Of a stretch of 64,000 nucleotides of DNA, positions 44,950-56,300 are shown piece by piece. Where the stretch lies: NCBI GenBank assembly GCA_947179485.1, contig CAMXBY010000011.1:1-64000 (forward strand), read 5' to 3'. Every line of letters starts with the position of its first letter. Position 1 is the first letter of the stretch. A program made the translations under genes and the position numbers. Source of the DNA: Allacma fusca. Taxonomy: Eukaryota; Arthropoda; Collembola; Symphypleona; Sminthuridae. The notes under the pieces were generated by a model. That model saw nothing but the letters and a program-made list of their open reading frames with translations. It ran no database searches and was not told the DNA's origin.

Positions 44950-45560
44950 GCATGTGCAGCTAAAAATCCGGTACCAATCCATTGTTTAGTTGCGGCACGG
45001 CGAAGTTTCAATTGAAACGAGAATTCTCGGAGGTGGGACAAAATCACCTCGACCAGGAATATATTGCAAACAAAATATTTTCGACTTTTCTGTCTGTGAC
45101 CAAGATCAGCATGAAATAAAGATTGATGAGGCTTATTATCTATCCGTAGACCATCTGTAAAGTTCGTAGATCGATGCCATTAGACTTGTCCATGAAAGAC
45201 ACTGCCTCTATGGCTCTTCAAGAAGTTTTCCAAGAACTCAATAATACTTTCTCGGAATATGTTTATCCTTTGAATAATATAAAATTACATTACGACAATG
45301 TAGAAATTGTCATTAATGAAGTTTCTAACGACGTCGAACTCATGTTGCCGGTTTCCCTCGTCAAGTTCCTTGGAATATCTCGGAGCCATGTGTTTAAGAT
45401 ACGTGTTAAGGTATGTTTTATTATTTTAAGGTATGCGACAAAGCGCAAACTCGTTGGGGAGCAAGAGGTAGATCAAGATGAAAAGGAGGTAATCATGCAT
45501 TCTGTGCCAAAACGTGCTCTAGGTCAAAGAGCCAAAATTGAGCCACGATTTAAATTCTGA
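44950..45560 (+). mobile_element. Possible Polinton/Maverick-like fossil
   Basis: The + strand holds a stretch with IKIDEAYYLSVDHL and, further on, LMLPVSLVKFLGIS. The spacing and pattern resemble the conserved C-terminal part of a minor-capsid-type protein carried by Polinton/Maverick and related virus-like elements. No other Polinton gene (DNA polymerase B, integrase, ATPase, major capsid) is recognised near it, and no terminal repeats are seen. It is broken and appears old. The assignment rests on pattern memory only. Confidence 0.35.
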
Positions 45561-46939
45561 ATGCGAGCACGAATTATCCCAAGTGTCTTATTTTCCTTTT
45601 TACGGTGAGGAGAAAAACCAGATTCGTGTTGATTTTGCTGACGAATCTTTGAGCCCAAATAATTTTGGAAGCGCTAAAACAGTCGTGAACCTTCACAATT
45701 GACCTAAAGTATGAGACAGGTGCAGTGTGATGATAAAGCTTGCGTCCTAGAACCCGGTCGTCAGAGAAAGATGGCGAAACAAGTGTAAGCGCTAATTAAT
45801 GGCGACTGGTGGTCTAAATCTTAAGCTGTCTTCTTAAATTAACCCTGTAAAGAGATCAACCGGTGTGAAGAAAAACGAGCAAATGGGCAAAGAAAAGAAA
45901 AGTGTACAATTCAGGGACCAGGTCAGTTGGAATAGTGTATGAAAAGGAGAAAGTCACATAAAAAGAAGCGTGACCACCTAAGAAGAATATGGCATATATT
46001 TCCCTGACAGAAATGATTTTTTCCTAAGATTAATGATCCCGTCTTTACCACAAAATTAAATCCTCCAGAGCTCCGGGAGAAACTAACTTATAACCAATAT
46101 CTCGGATAAATACAACCTACTACTTCCGTAATATGAAATAAAAAGTTTTCATGATCTTAAATGTCCACTTAGTCATCTCGTTCGAATAAAAGTATAATCT
46201 TAAAAAAACGTCCCTTGAAATTTCTCGCACAAAAGGAAAAGTAGTGTACCCTTCTACATGCAACAGGTAGCTTGAAGCGAAAGCCAAGTGATTTCCCACT
46301 CATTGCAACATGTGACTCAAGCCACCGCCAAGGCATATTTCTACTTTTTTGTTCCAACAAAAGCTCTGGAACCATTGAAACTGAAAGCAGCGTCCCCCTA
46401 TATTGATCTTTCTCAAAATCAATTAAATCTCAGATATCCTTTGTGATTCATTATAAAAAAAGGTCGCCTTAATTACTACTGCTCATGTGATAATGTTTGT
46501 TTGGACACCAACGCGCTGTAACGAAAACATTGCCGCTAGAATCGAGTGAACTTAAGCTGAAACGGGTTTTCCCATACGTTGCAGAGTCTGATTCCGAATT
46601 AGTGCAATACCTGGTTTATTTAAAGAGTCCAGAAAATTACAAAATACTTAAGTACAATATTGCAGTTCCAAGCAACTTCTGCAAGGCCTCGGCAATCTAC
46701 TGAGGTGATTTGAAAAATTCTTCCGGGGAAATGATTTTGGACGTTTGTGCTATACTCTGAAAGAATTTTGACCTGCTTTATGGAAATTACTGAAGCAACA
46801 TGAAAGTTAATCTTTCTAATATCTCGAAGAGAAGAGGATGGGTAAAGGGTAATTAGTTCTAAATAAAGTTTCGGGAAGCCACAAAATTTCAGGTGACGCT
46901 CCTTAAAATAAGTGAATGATGTTGTTCTTTATTGACAGT
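45561..46939. other. No gene seen
   Basis: Short frames on both strands (for example 46497-46703 on +) have no features I recognise. I saw no repeat ends. Confidence 0.4.
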
Positions 46940-47790
46940 TACCGATTTTATGTCACCGAACAATTCCGAATATTTGAATACGTTGACAATTAATATATTT
47001 TTATGATTCTTATGCCATCACGCCCGTACATTGGAAACATTTGTTGGTATTTTTGAATGAATTTAGAAAGTTTATTGCTAATACCCTTTAACCTTACAAA
47101 AAGATTTCCAAAAAAAGTTCCATACGTGTAGCTTAAAGCCATACATCGGCCGAGAATTTAAAGACTGCTTCAATATTTTGGTAAGTGGTTGGCTCTTCTT
47201 TTTACAGACTTTTTTTAAGGCCGACGTTTGATTAACTTATGTTTCTTAAATTTACCTCGTTTATTAGCCTAGTAACATGTTCAGAAATTTAAAAGCTATG
47301 GAATTTTACAAATACATCAGTGGGTATTTTACTTTCGAAAATTCTTTAAACTAGACCTTTACAAGCACTTCTTTAGCTAAAATACCGTTAAAAACACTAG
47401 TAGTAAGTGGAGAATATTAGGAAGTGGATTATTTATTTTACATTTACTCATATGGTGATGATGATGGAAATGTTCTGCAACTTGAAAATACCTTGTGAAC
47501 TTGTATCATATTAAAAGAGGTCATAAAATGTGGTAAATCAATTTGATTTAAACATTTCCTTTTTCACATCTGAACATATTTCATCCCACATTTGCTTTTT
47601 AAATACTTTTGTTGGTGATGTGTTGATAGACCTCCAAATTAAGTTTATTTCCAATCAACAACGCTTCTAGTATGTCTACTCCTAAATGAAAATATTATCA
47701 AATACCGCACTAGGTCGTCAAAATTACACGCCAAGATATTATACAATATTTTATAACGTAGCATTACAAATATAATACAAGAGAATATAG
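46940..47790. mobile_element. Eroded third copy of family A, arrays missing
   Basis: Segments match the interiors of 8974-9947 and 15516-16828: TTACCGATTTTATGT and GAACAATTCCG at the left, CGTACATTGGAAAC and TTGCTAATACCCTTTAACC (matched at 15870), and at the right TAGTCGACC-like ATACCGCACTAGGTCGTC with AAAATTACAC. The dense GGGTAC hexamers of the other copies are not present. No CAGTG termini or target duplication can be found. Confidence 0.7.
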
Positions 47791-47900
47791 TAGTACAGAT
47801 GTTGCAAAGCTATATAGGACTTGTAAAATATAGAATTCGACAATGTTGGAGAAAAGGATGTGAAATTTTGGGAAATCAAAGGGAATTTTTTTAGGAAGTC

Positions 47901-48200
47901 AGTGTTAGGGTTTTCGGAAATCTCCAAAAACTCACACATGTCCTCACTCCTGGGAAACCTTAACCCCGAACCAAGAGAGCTAGAGTCTTGGAGTTTGAAC
48001 CAGCAGATTTGCCATGTTCTAAACCCCTAAATTTGAGCTTTTGGTGTTGGTAGGGATCCCAGGGAAAAAATTATTAGTAACACAGTGTGAGGGTTTTTGG
48101 AAATCTTCAGAAACTCACACATGTCCTCACTTCTGGGAAACCTAAATCCCGAACCAAGAGATCTAGCGTCTTGGGGTTTGAACCAGCAGATTTGCCATTT
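47901..48200. repeat. Tandem duplication, 183-bp period
   Basis: AGTGTTAGGGTTTTCGGAAA at 47901 recurs as AGTGTGAGGGTTTTTGGAAA at 48084. Both continue with CTCACACATGTCCTCACT and GAACCAGCAGATTTGCCAT. The copies are about 90 per cent alike by eye. Confidence 0.85.
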
Positions 48201-48209
48201 TCAATGCCA

Positions 48210-48475
48210 CCTTGCTTCAGGAATTGGTATATGTCAAAGTTACAGTCCTGGCATTTTCAAGTGGATTTATCCACAGCGTGGTCACCAAGGTTAAATTGCA
48301 ACTTAATAAAGGAATGATTTGCAAAGTCTATACAACTATTTCAAGGTGACCTCTGCGTGGATAAATTTGGACGTTACCTTGCATCAAGACTTGGTATATG
48401 TCAAAGGTCAAGTCCTGAGATTTTCAAGCGGATTGTTTCACAGAGACGTCACCAAGGTCAAAGGGCACCTTAATA
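48210..48475. repeat. Tandem duplication, 167-bp period
   Basis: CCTTGCTTCAGGAATTGGTA at 48210 and CCTTGCATCAAGACTTGGTA at 48377 start related blocks. Both contain TATGTCAAAG, AGTCCTG and TCACCAAGGT. It adjoins the 183-bp duplication and may belong to the same repeat locus. Confidence 0.8.
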
Positions 48476-48479
48476 AATT

Positions 48480-49024
48480 GCTTTGATTGGATAATTTAAT
48501 TTATCCATATCGTAGTACTTTTGGTTTGATGCTATTGTATTTTAATGGTTTTGAAAAATTTGTTCTTTTGACACTGGATTTTTATAACCAATAATGCTTG
48601 AAAGATTTTTAAAATTGTGAATTTGTAAGCGTTAGTTTTTTAGGTGCATGTTTTTATGGGTTTTGTTTAATTATTACACTTCTTTATTAGTGTATGTATA
48701 TTTTTATCTCTGAATGGTAAAGTTCAAATCTTTTTTGAACATCTATTTGTGTTTACGAAATTATTTGTGGTAGTTAATTGTTCGTTTTGGTTGCTTAGTT
48801 CATAAATATTTACAAATGGTTATAAACAATCACCACACAAATTAAAAATGTTTTCTACTGAAATTTAGGCATTAGGAAAATTACCATTTTAATAAATTAG
48901 ATCAAATTTTATTATCTAATACATTTGTTTAAACCTGAACGTTTCTAAACTTTTTGATAGACTCTAGTACTTCAAAATATTTGTAGTCACTAAGGTATAC
49001 TTTGAATCTATTTTGTGCATGTAA
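48480..49024. other. No gene seen
   Basis: AT-rich sequence downstream of the - strand gene's last recognised frame. It may contain its 3' end. Confidence 0.4.
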
Positions 49025-49674
49025 TTAGGTAATTATGGACTCTTTCATTAATAAAATAAAATGAAATAAGATTTTGCTGCCAACAGTTGAAGTTTTAAGA
49101 ATCTCGGATATCAGTTGTCGCTCATTGTCTTGCACATTTATGTGACGCATAACAGAGCTGCCTTCCCCTTCTTGCAAGTAAATTTCCGCGGATTTTAGAC
49201 ACGAAGCACCGCAGGATTTTGCATCATCTAAGGAATTAGAAACCATCAAAATTTTTATACTACAATCGCTTCGGTTAAAAATAGATTAACAACAGCGCAT
49301 TGAAATATTTCTAGATTTTAAAATTACCTTGTTAAATTAGATGCATCTCTGTCCGACGAGTTTCAAAAATTGGACTAGTACTAGAATACGTTGTTTGTTC
49401 TAATTGGCGGATTCGGTATTGAAGTATCGAAATTAACAAGTGAACGCCTTGTTCTATAAGCTTTATATAAGCTCCGATGTGATGCAACGAGTCGAATGAA
49501 ATGGTATTCAGCAAAATTGAATCTTGTTTCCTTGCTATTTCCACAACGGTAAACATATAGAGGTTAAAAAGCAGAAAATTATGAAACACGTTTCGTCAAA
49601 TTATTGACTGTCGTCAATGTATCAAAACTGGTCGACCATTTGGGCTTCTTAAACTTCGTTGGATGTGTGTACAT

Positions 49675-50458
49675 TAAGAATTGTCATACTGATATGGCCA
49701 TACGATATTATCGTCCATATCGTACATTTTTCGAAACGATAATTGAGCGATAATTCGCGTAAACCTTGAATGATATATCGGTCAGTTTCCATATAGTAAA
49801 TACAAGGTTCAAATCCCCAAATAATGATGTACCCCCAAAATGTTAATGCATATTTACTAATTCAAAACATCATGTCAGTTAGCTCATGTAAATTCCTGAT
49901 TTCTTCAAAACATACGTTAAAATATATGTAGGCGTAACTTATGGGATTTGCTCATTGTCAGAACCAGTAGTTTTTCTGTAATTAATACCAAGTTTGTTTC
50001 TGCTAGAATCAAAACATACTTGGTGGAACCTGCGTGATTCCTTATTTTTCTCACCAGTTTCACAAAAATTAATACCAATTATGCTGTCAGTGGGGTTAAA
50101 ATATACTTGGTTTACACTACTAGTTGTCACTACCAGTTCGCATTCAATTATTACCAACTATAGTCTCGGTGTTCCAAATTGGATCAGTAAAAAGAAAAGT
50201 TCTTTGATAATTTTCCGAACAATGCCATTTTGTGGCACTCTTTGTTATAAACAGTAGTAATAAGGTAGGTATTTAATTAATCATCAGTACTTCGGCAGTA
50301 TCGGTCGATTATTTTTATATTATATATATTATTAACCAATGCGTTTCAAATTGAAACAAATATCGTCATATCGTCCTTCGATATCGTTATCGTCATTTTT
50401 AGGATGAACGATAATGATATTAAGGATATTTAAAAAATGACCAATATATCAATTCCTA
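49675..50458. mobile_element. hAT-like element with CGATAT/ATCGTC arrays (family U), in an exon
   Basis: The ends are TAAGAATTGTCATACTGATA and TAGGAATTGATATATTGG (right end read inward), flanked by an exact duplication, GTGTACAT. The arms contain ATATCGTCCATATCG, AACGATAA and GATATCGTTATCG. It interrupts the minus-strand frame that starts at 50687. With the element and one duplication copy set aside, that frame continues (ACMYTHPTKFKKPKW). The arms resemble those of family P in letter content, but the termini differ. Confidence 0.93.
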
Positions 50459-50961
50459 GTGTACATGCAAGCAATAAAACATAAAACACAATCTTCTTCC
50501 GGATTCCCAGACAACTTGGTCTTAAGAAATGATAGGCCGCTGTTCAGAAAAGTGACGTCCGTCCAACATGATCCTTGATAACACAAAAGTACTTCCTTAA
50601 TTGTGACGGGAAATAAATTAAGATAAGCACATACTTCACTCGTTAAATCCAATTCCAATGATTTCATGTTATCAGGTGATTTCTTCCCTGAAAAACGAAA
50701 CTGAAATTGATTAATGAAAATAAATCAGTTTCACTAGCTGCTTTACCAAATATTGTTATCAAATTCTATAGACTTACTAATTGATTGCCCAAATTTGTCA
50801 AGATATTAAAGTACATCTTCATCAGTCATATCCATATCAACGCTAACAGAATTCGTCTAAAAACAAAGCGTTGTTATTTTTTCTCTTCGTCGACATTTTA
50901 GTAAAATATTTCTTCCCTTTGATGGGCCATGTTTGAATGTACCCTTTTTTGTTCTTGGTTG

Positions 50962-51512
50962 TGTTAAGATGTTTATTGTGGTTTTATGTCCGTAATGAGG
51001 GAAATGTGATGAAGAGCCGATTATGGAAATAAATAGGGAATTTTAGTAGAATTGAGAGTGAGAGATGAAAAGGATGGGGAATAGTGTAGACGGTAGAGAG
51101 GCACTTGCTTTGAGTGAGGGATTACGGGAGTTAGTCTCAATGTATGGAAGATACGAAAGTAAGATGCGTAAGCACGTATAAGGAGTTATTCTCACAGTAT
51201 AGAGTTTTTATTTATAGTGCGTAGATTTGATACACAGTCAGAGTCTCACACGCATTCCCTTGCTCTGCTTAGCTCAAGATCTGATGTTACTCTCCTCTCT
51301 CGTGCATTCGGAGGCACGTGTTTTTATACGGAGGTGAGCACAAAAGTACCCACCTCCAGTACTTACTTTAGTTTTCATTTTAACCAATAATATTTAGTTA
51401 GAGTAAGTACCTAATGCATTTTTCATATTTTTTACAACTGGGTAGTATAGTTATGTATGCTGATATCATTGTTACATATATTGAAAGTCATAGAACTAAA
51501 TATACTCTAACA
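50962..51512 (-). repeat. 3' LTR
   Basis: 551 bp, starting TGTTAAGATG and ending ACTCTAACA on the + strand. It is identical by eye to the other LTR. It contains TATACGG and ATTTATAG-type AT-rich stretches that could serve as promoter or processing signals, but I cannot place the R region. Confidence 0.95.
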
Positions 51513-53309
51513 TTCTAGGAGGAATGCGAAACAATGTCCCCATTGTTTAAAATGTTAGGTAATGAAAAATGTCGAGCTTTGTCATGGATTTTTTGTTGTT
51601 GTTGTTATTTTAGGCTGCTTCTATTTTGAAGTGGGACGACGTAGTTTCTTGTTCCTTTGGTTTTCTTGGCCTGAGCTCTTTCCACTGGAGTTGAATAAAC
51701 TTTTTAGCTCTGCAAATATTATTTGCTCTAGTAATATCTTTTTAACATATAATATTCGTATTAAAATGTGTGTTATCGTTAGAACATCATTAGTTTTAGA
51801 CACTAGTAATAGAATCAGTCAGTATATACTTCCTGGAGTGGCAGAAAATTCTGTCCCCAGAATTAATCAAACGGAATTGAGTAAAATTTGGAGAGGAGGT
51901 TCGCAAGATGGAGACTTTATACACGGTGAGTAACAATTTTGTATTGGGTTAGTGAGATTGACATTGAAAAGGAGCTTATAGTATGAACTTAAAGTGTGTG
52001 TATAATAGATTTTACAGAATTTTTATGTGTGTACAGGGTGTCTAATTGGAAGTGTCGAAATGTAGTGATCAGTTACAATTTCTGGAAATGAGGAAAATGT
52101 GTTGGGAGCTGCAGCTCATAGTACGTATGTATAGAATTAAGACAAAAATTGCTAAGTGTGTAATATAAGAGTGTGATGTAGGAGAATTATGTGAAAGTGT
52201 TTGTGAAGCTAGGAAAAATTGTTAGTAATGAAATATAATAATTTTTTTTTTGTAATTTTCTGGAGTGTAGTTGACTTGCAAATGTCATGGCGTCCCATGT
52301 GTGTTTGCAGTTGGAGTTGTCATCATAGAGGGTGCTGACCTGAACATCCGTGAATGTGGGTCATGTTGGGAAGTCTGCAAAAGTGAGTTGTAAATTGCTG
52401 GAACTCAGAAAGAAATGTGCATATTAGTAGTTTTCTCAGAATAAAATTATAATGCAGGGTTTGTAATGTTACAGGGTGACAACGGAAATCTTTGTGCTGG
52501 TGCGGATCATCAATGAAGAATTTGTGAGGTTCCAGTTAATATGATTTTGTTCTTCGTACAGTGTTCTTCAGTGTTGTTCTTTTCTTTCCTGACTTTTTTA
52601 TTTTTGTTAGGAGTACGGGTCTGCGGTTGTCTTGCCCTTGCAATTCGTAGATCCAGGTAATTTGTTAATGATAGTCGGTTATAGTGTAATTGAGGTGGCT
52701 AACGTTATGAGCACACAGAGACTTGTTGGTCCGAAGCGTTCAATGGGAGTTCAAGGCACCTGAGAGGGTCGGGAACCCCTGCCATAGGATGGTTGGGTGT
52801 GTGTTTAATAACATTGGTTAATTTTAATTACACTTGGGACTTAGACAAGGTACCAAGGATGTGACCTTTGAAAAGGCACAGATTATTATTTTGAATTTTC
52901 TGTAGTTTTTCTTGATACAGTACGACTGGTTAGTTGAAGGAGATGGTCATCATGGGATACCTTTAGAAGGGCTGATGCTGAAGGGGGAAGGGTCACCTCG
53001 TGAGGGAGGGGTGACCTTCCACTTAGGGGGGGTGGGGGGAAAACCCGTGGGTGGCATGACCGCACACGGGTCACGCCAAAATTTTTCTTGAATAAAGACT
53101 TGTAAATTTTTTGAGGTCAAATGAGGTCAGTGAACCTATAGTAGCATGATGTACTGTATTGAATTTCTCATTTGTAAATGACTCCGAAATGGGAGTTGTA
53201 TGTGTTGTGTGTGGAATAAAACTGTGTTGTAATTTGAAGGGTTGTTCATGAATTTTGCTGAGCATAGAGCATATATTTATAAATGAAGCTGGATCCGATA
53301 TCCGTGGTG
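51513..53309 (-). other. Non-coding region between pol and the 3' LTR
   Basis: About 1.8 kb without a frame of note on the element's strand, so there is no env. The C-rich run on the minus strand near 53025-53045 is its only striking composition. Directly beside the LTR the element strand reads GCATTCCTCCTAGAA, which is not the usual purine-rich priming tract. The true tract may lie elsewhere or be unconventional. Confidence 0.6.
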
Positions 53310-56300
53310 TTACAGTTGATAACTGTGATTATTTGTAGGGCAAACTGTTGTGAAGTTGAATAGGTTATCCATAGCATGGATATTTGTTCTTGTGCTACGT
53401 CTAAATTCCGTATCTGTTCGGGAATAAAAATCTGTGGGTAATATTTGTTGAGACTCTTGTTCCAAGAGCTGTTGCTGGGTTCTCCTAACACGTTTATTAG
53501 GAATTGTTATAGAGGAGGAGCGAGGAATCTCCACAGTGGAATTTGGAGGTGCAGATAACAGTGCTTCTCTATAGGTAGGTTTATGAGGCTGCTCATGAAT
53601 CTCTGGAGGAATTGTAGGAGCATGTTGGACGGGGAATGGAGGCACTGTATCCCGCAATGGGAATGCATGATCTTCATTTAATGGTAATTCTGGATCAGGA
53701 ATAATGTCAGGCTGACTGGAGGGCTTTTCAGAAATAATTTCAGGAATAGGGTCAGGTTCTGGAGAGTGCACGTCTTTTGTAGAATTAGTGAGGTCTGGAG
53801 GAATCTCTGGAAGCTCTGTAAACGGCTCCCGCTCCGGAGGTGTGTAGTCATTATTAAGCAAGGACTTGGTGTGGAATACATGAGTTCGGTCATAGAATGT
53901 CTTCAATCTGGAAACATGAACTGTGAGGGTTTTAACAGTGTTACCAACGGATCCTCTAATAGTATAGTTGACTTCAGAGGGTTGGTCAATAACAGAAAAT
54001 GGTCCTTTCCATCTGGGCAGTAATTTTGTGCTTGTACCGGGCTGCACGGACGTGTGCTGTAGTAGGACGTTATCTCCGATGTTGTAGTGTACTGTCCTTT
54101 TAGATTTATTTACACGGGCAGCATATTTTTCTCTGTGACGCGCTAAAATTTCATGGGTAGTCTTCCATAAAACAGTCAGGTCTTGGACATTCCGGTTTTC
54201 TGGAGTAAAAGTAGGAAATGCATTTCTCAACGGGGTGCGTGCATGAAAACCATGCAGCACGTAGAATGGTGTAAAACCGTGGGAGCTGTGCAGAGTATTG
54301 TTGAGATGGAATGTAATTGCTGGAATGGCGTGGGGCCAGTCGGCCTTATTTTCTGCTCTGTACATAGCAATACAGTCCCCTAAGGTCTGGTGGGTACGCT
54401 CACAGAGCCCTTGGCTCTGGGGATGAAAGGTGGTGGAAAACTGGATTTGAAAATCGAAGATTTTACTAAGTTCGGTAATAACGACATTATTGAACTCTGT
54501 TCCTTGGTCGGACTGGATTATTTCTGGGAGGGAGTAGACTGCTGCTATTTTGTTGAAAATGAACCTTGCTATAGCGTGAGTATCTGCTGTGGGTACAACC
54601 TCAGCTACAAGAAATTTTGTTAAGTAACAAATTGCAGTAATTATATATCTTTGACGTCCGTCTTTATTTGTTAATGGGCCCTGGACGTCAATTTGTATTC
54701 TCTCAAAAGGTCTGAGAGGAATAGGAATAAATTGAAACTCTCCTGGCTGTTTTTGTCCACGGGGAGATTTTCTTTCTTGACAGAATTTACAAGATTGGAT
54801 AAATTCTTTGATGTCTTTACTCATTGTTTTCCAAAAGTAACTTTGTTGGATTTCTTTCAGAGCTTTGGTATGTCCTGTGTGGGACACGGGGTTATGGTGA
54901 CGTTTAATGATATCCGGGACCATGTGATGTGGTATCATGAGGAGGGATTTTTCTCCAAGTTTTTTGTTATGTTTATACAAGATATTGTTGTATAATGCGT
55001 ACGTTGAACGTAGTCTCCAACTTGTTGGAAGTTTATTAATTATATCCATGAGTGCTGGATCTTTAGCCTGCTCGTCTTGGAGAGTACCAATGTCTATTGT
55101 ATGAACGGAGAGGCATGCTTCATCGTCGGTCTGGGAGTGTGTGGGCTCGTGGAAAGGATTGCGGCTGAGGCAGTCGGCGACCTTATGAGTTGTACCCTTG
55201 ACATATTTTATTGTAATGTCGTAGGGCATTAGGAGAAGTTGCAGTCGTTGTAGCTTGGGGTCCAAGCTATCTTTACTCTTCATGATGTAGCATAAGCTGT
55301 GATGGTCTGTTCGCACTGTAAAGTGTATTCCAAGTAAGTACTCCTTTAGCTTCATGACTGACCATGTAATGGCCAGAAGTTCTAAAAGTCGTATATGATA
55401 CTTAGCCTCATATTTATTTAAACGCCTGCTGAGGAAGAAAATTGGATGTTCTAGACCGTCGGGGTGAAGTTGTGTCATGTAAGCGCCAAGTCCTTGGTAG
55501 GAGGCGTCGGTGTATAAAAATGTTTCCTTTTGGGGATCATAGTGTGCTAAGACTGGTTTGCATAATAAGAGACTTTTGAGAGCTTGAAATGCTTGATCAC
55601 ATTCATGAGTCCACAGGAACGGTGCGTTCTTTTTCGTGAGTTCACGTAGTGGTGCAGCTATATGTGCAAAATTGGGCACAAATCTTCGAAAGAAGTTAGC
55701 CATTCCAAGAAAGGACTGGACTGTAGTGATGTTAGTTGGAACTGGCATCATCCGTAAACCATTGAGGTTATCATCATAGGGCTGAATTCCATAGGCATTG
55801 ATGGTGAAGCCGAGCAGATTTATTTGTTCGTAACCAAATTTAAATTTGGTTGGTTCAAACTTGAGGTTATGCTGTGCGAAGCGTATGAAAATTTTTCTCA
55901 GTTTAGAAATATGTTCGTCAATGGTGTGGCTAGCAATGACAATGTCATCAACATATGCCAGAGCGGTGTTATATTTGAGATCAGCCAGAATAACATCTAT
56001 CACCCGGCAAAAATGAGAGGGGGAGTTGCGTGTTCCAAATGGCATGTCCTTATACTGATACTGTCCATTTCTGGTGATGAAGCTGAGTTTTTCTCTGGAG
56101 GCGGGTTCCACCGTTATCTGATGGAACCCTGACGCGAGGTCTAGAGTTGAAAAATACTTTTGGTTCTGTAGACGACGGAGAATCTCGTCAATGCTGGGCA
56201 GGGGCCAATGCATAGGTTTAGTGAGGGCGTTGAGGGATCTGAAATCAATTACCATACGTGGCTTGCGGACTCCCTGGTCATTTGGTTTCTTAAAAACAAT

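Noticed and set aside
51562-51933. A plus-strand 123-codon frame as a gene inside the Gypsy element
   Set aside because: It lies antisense in the silent 3' region and has no recognisable domain or codon pattern.
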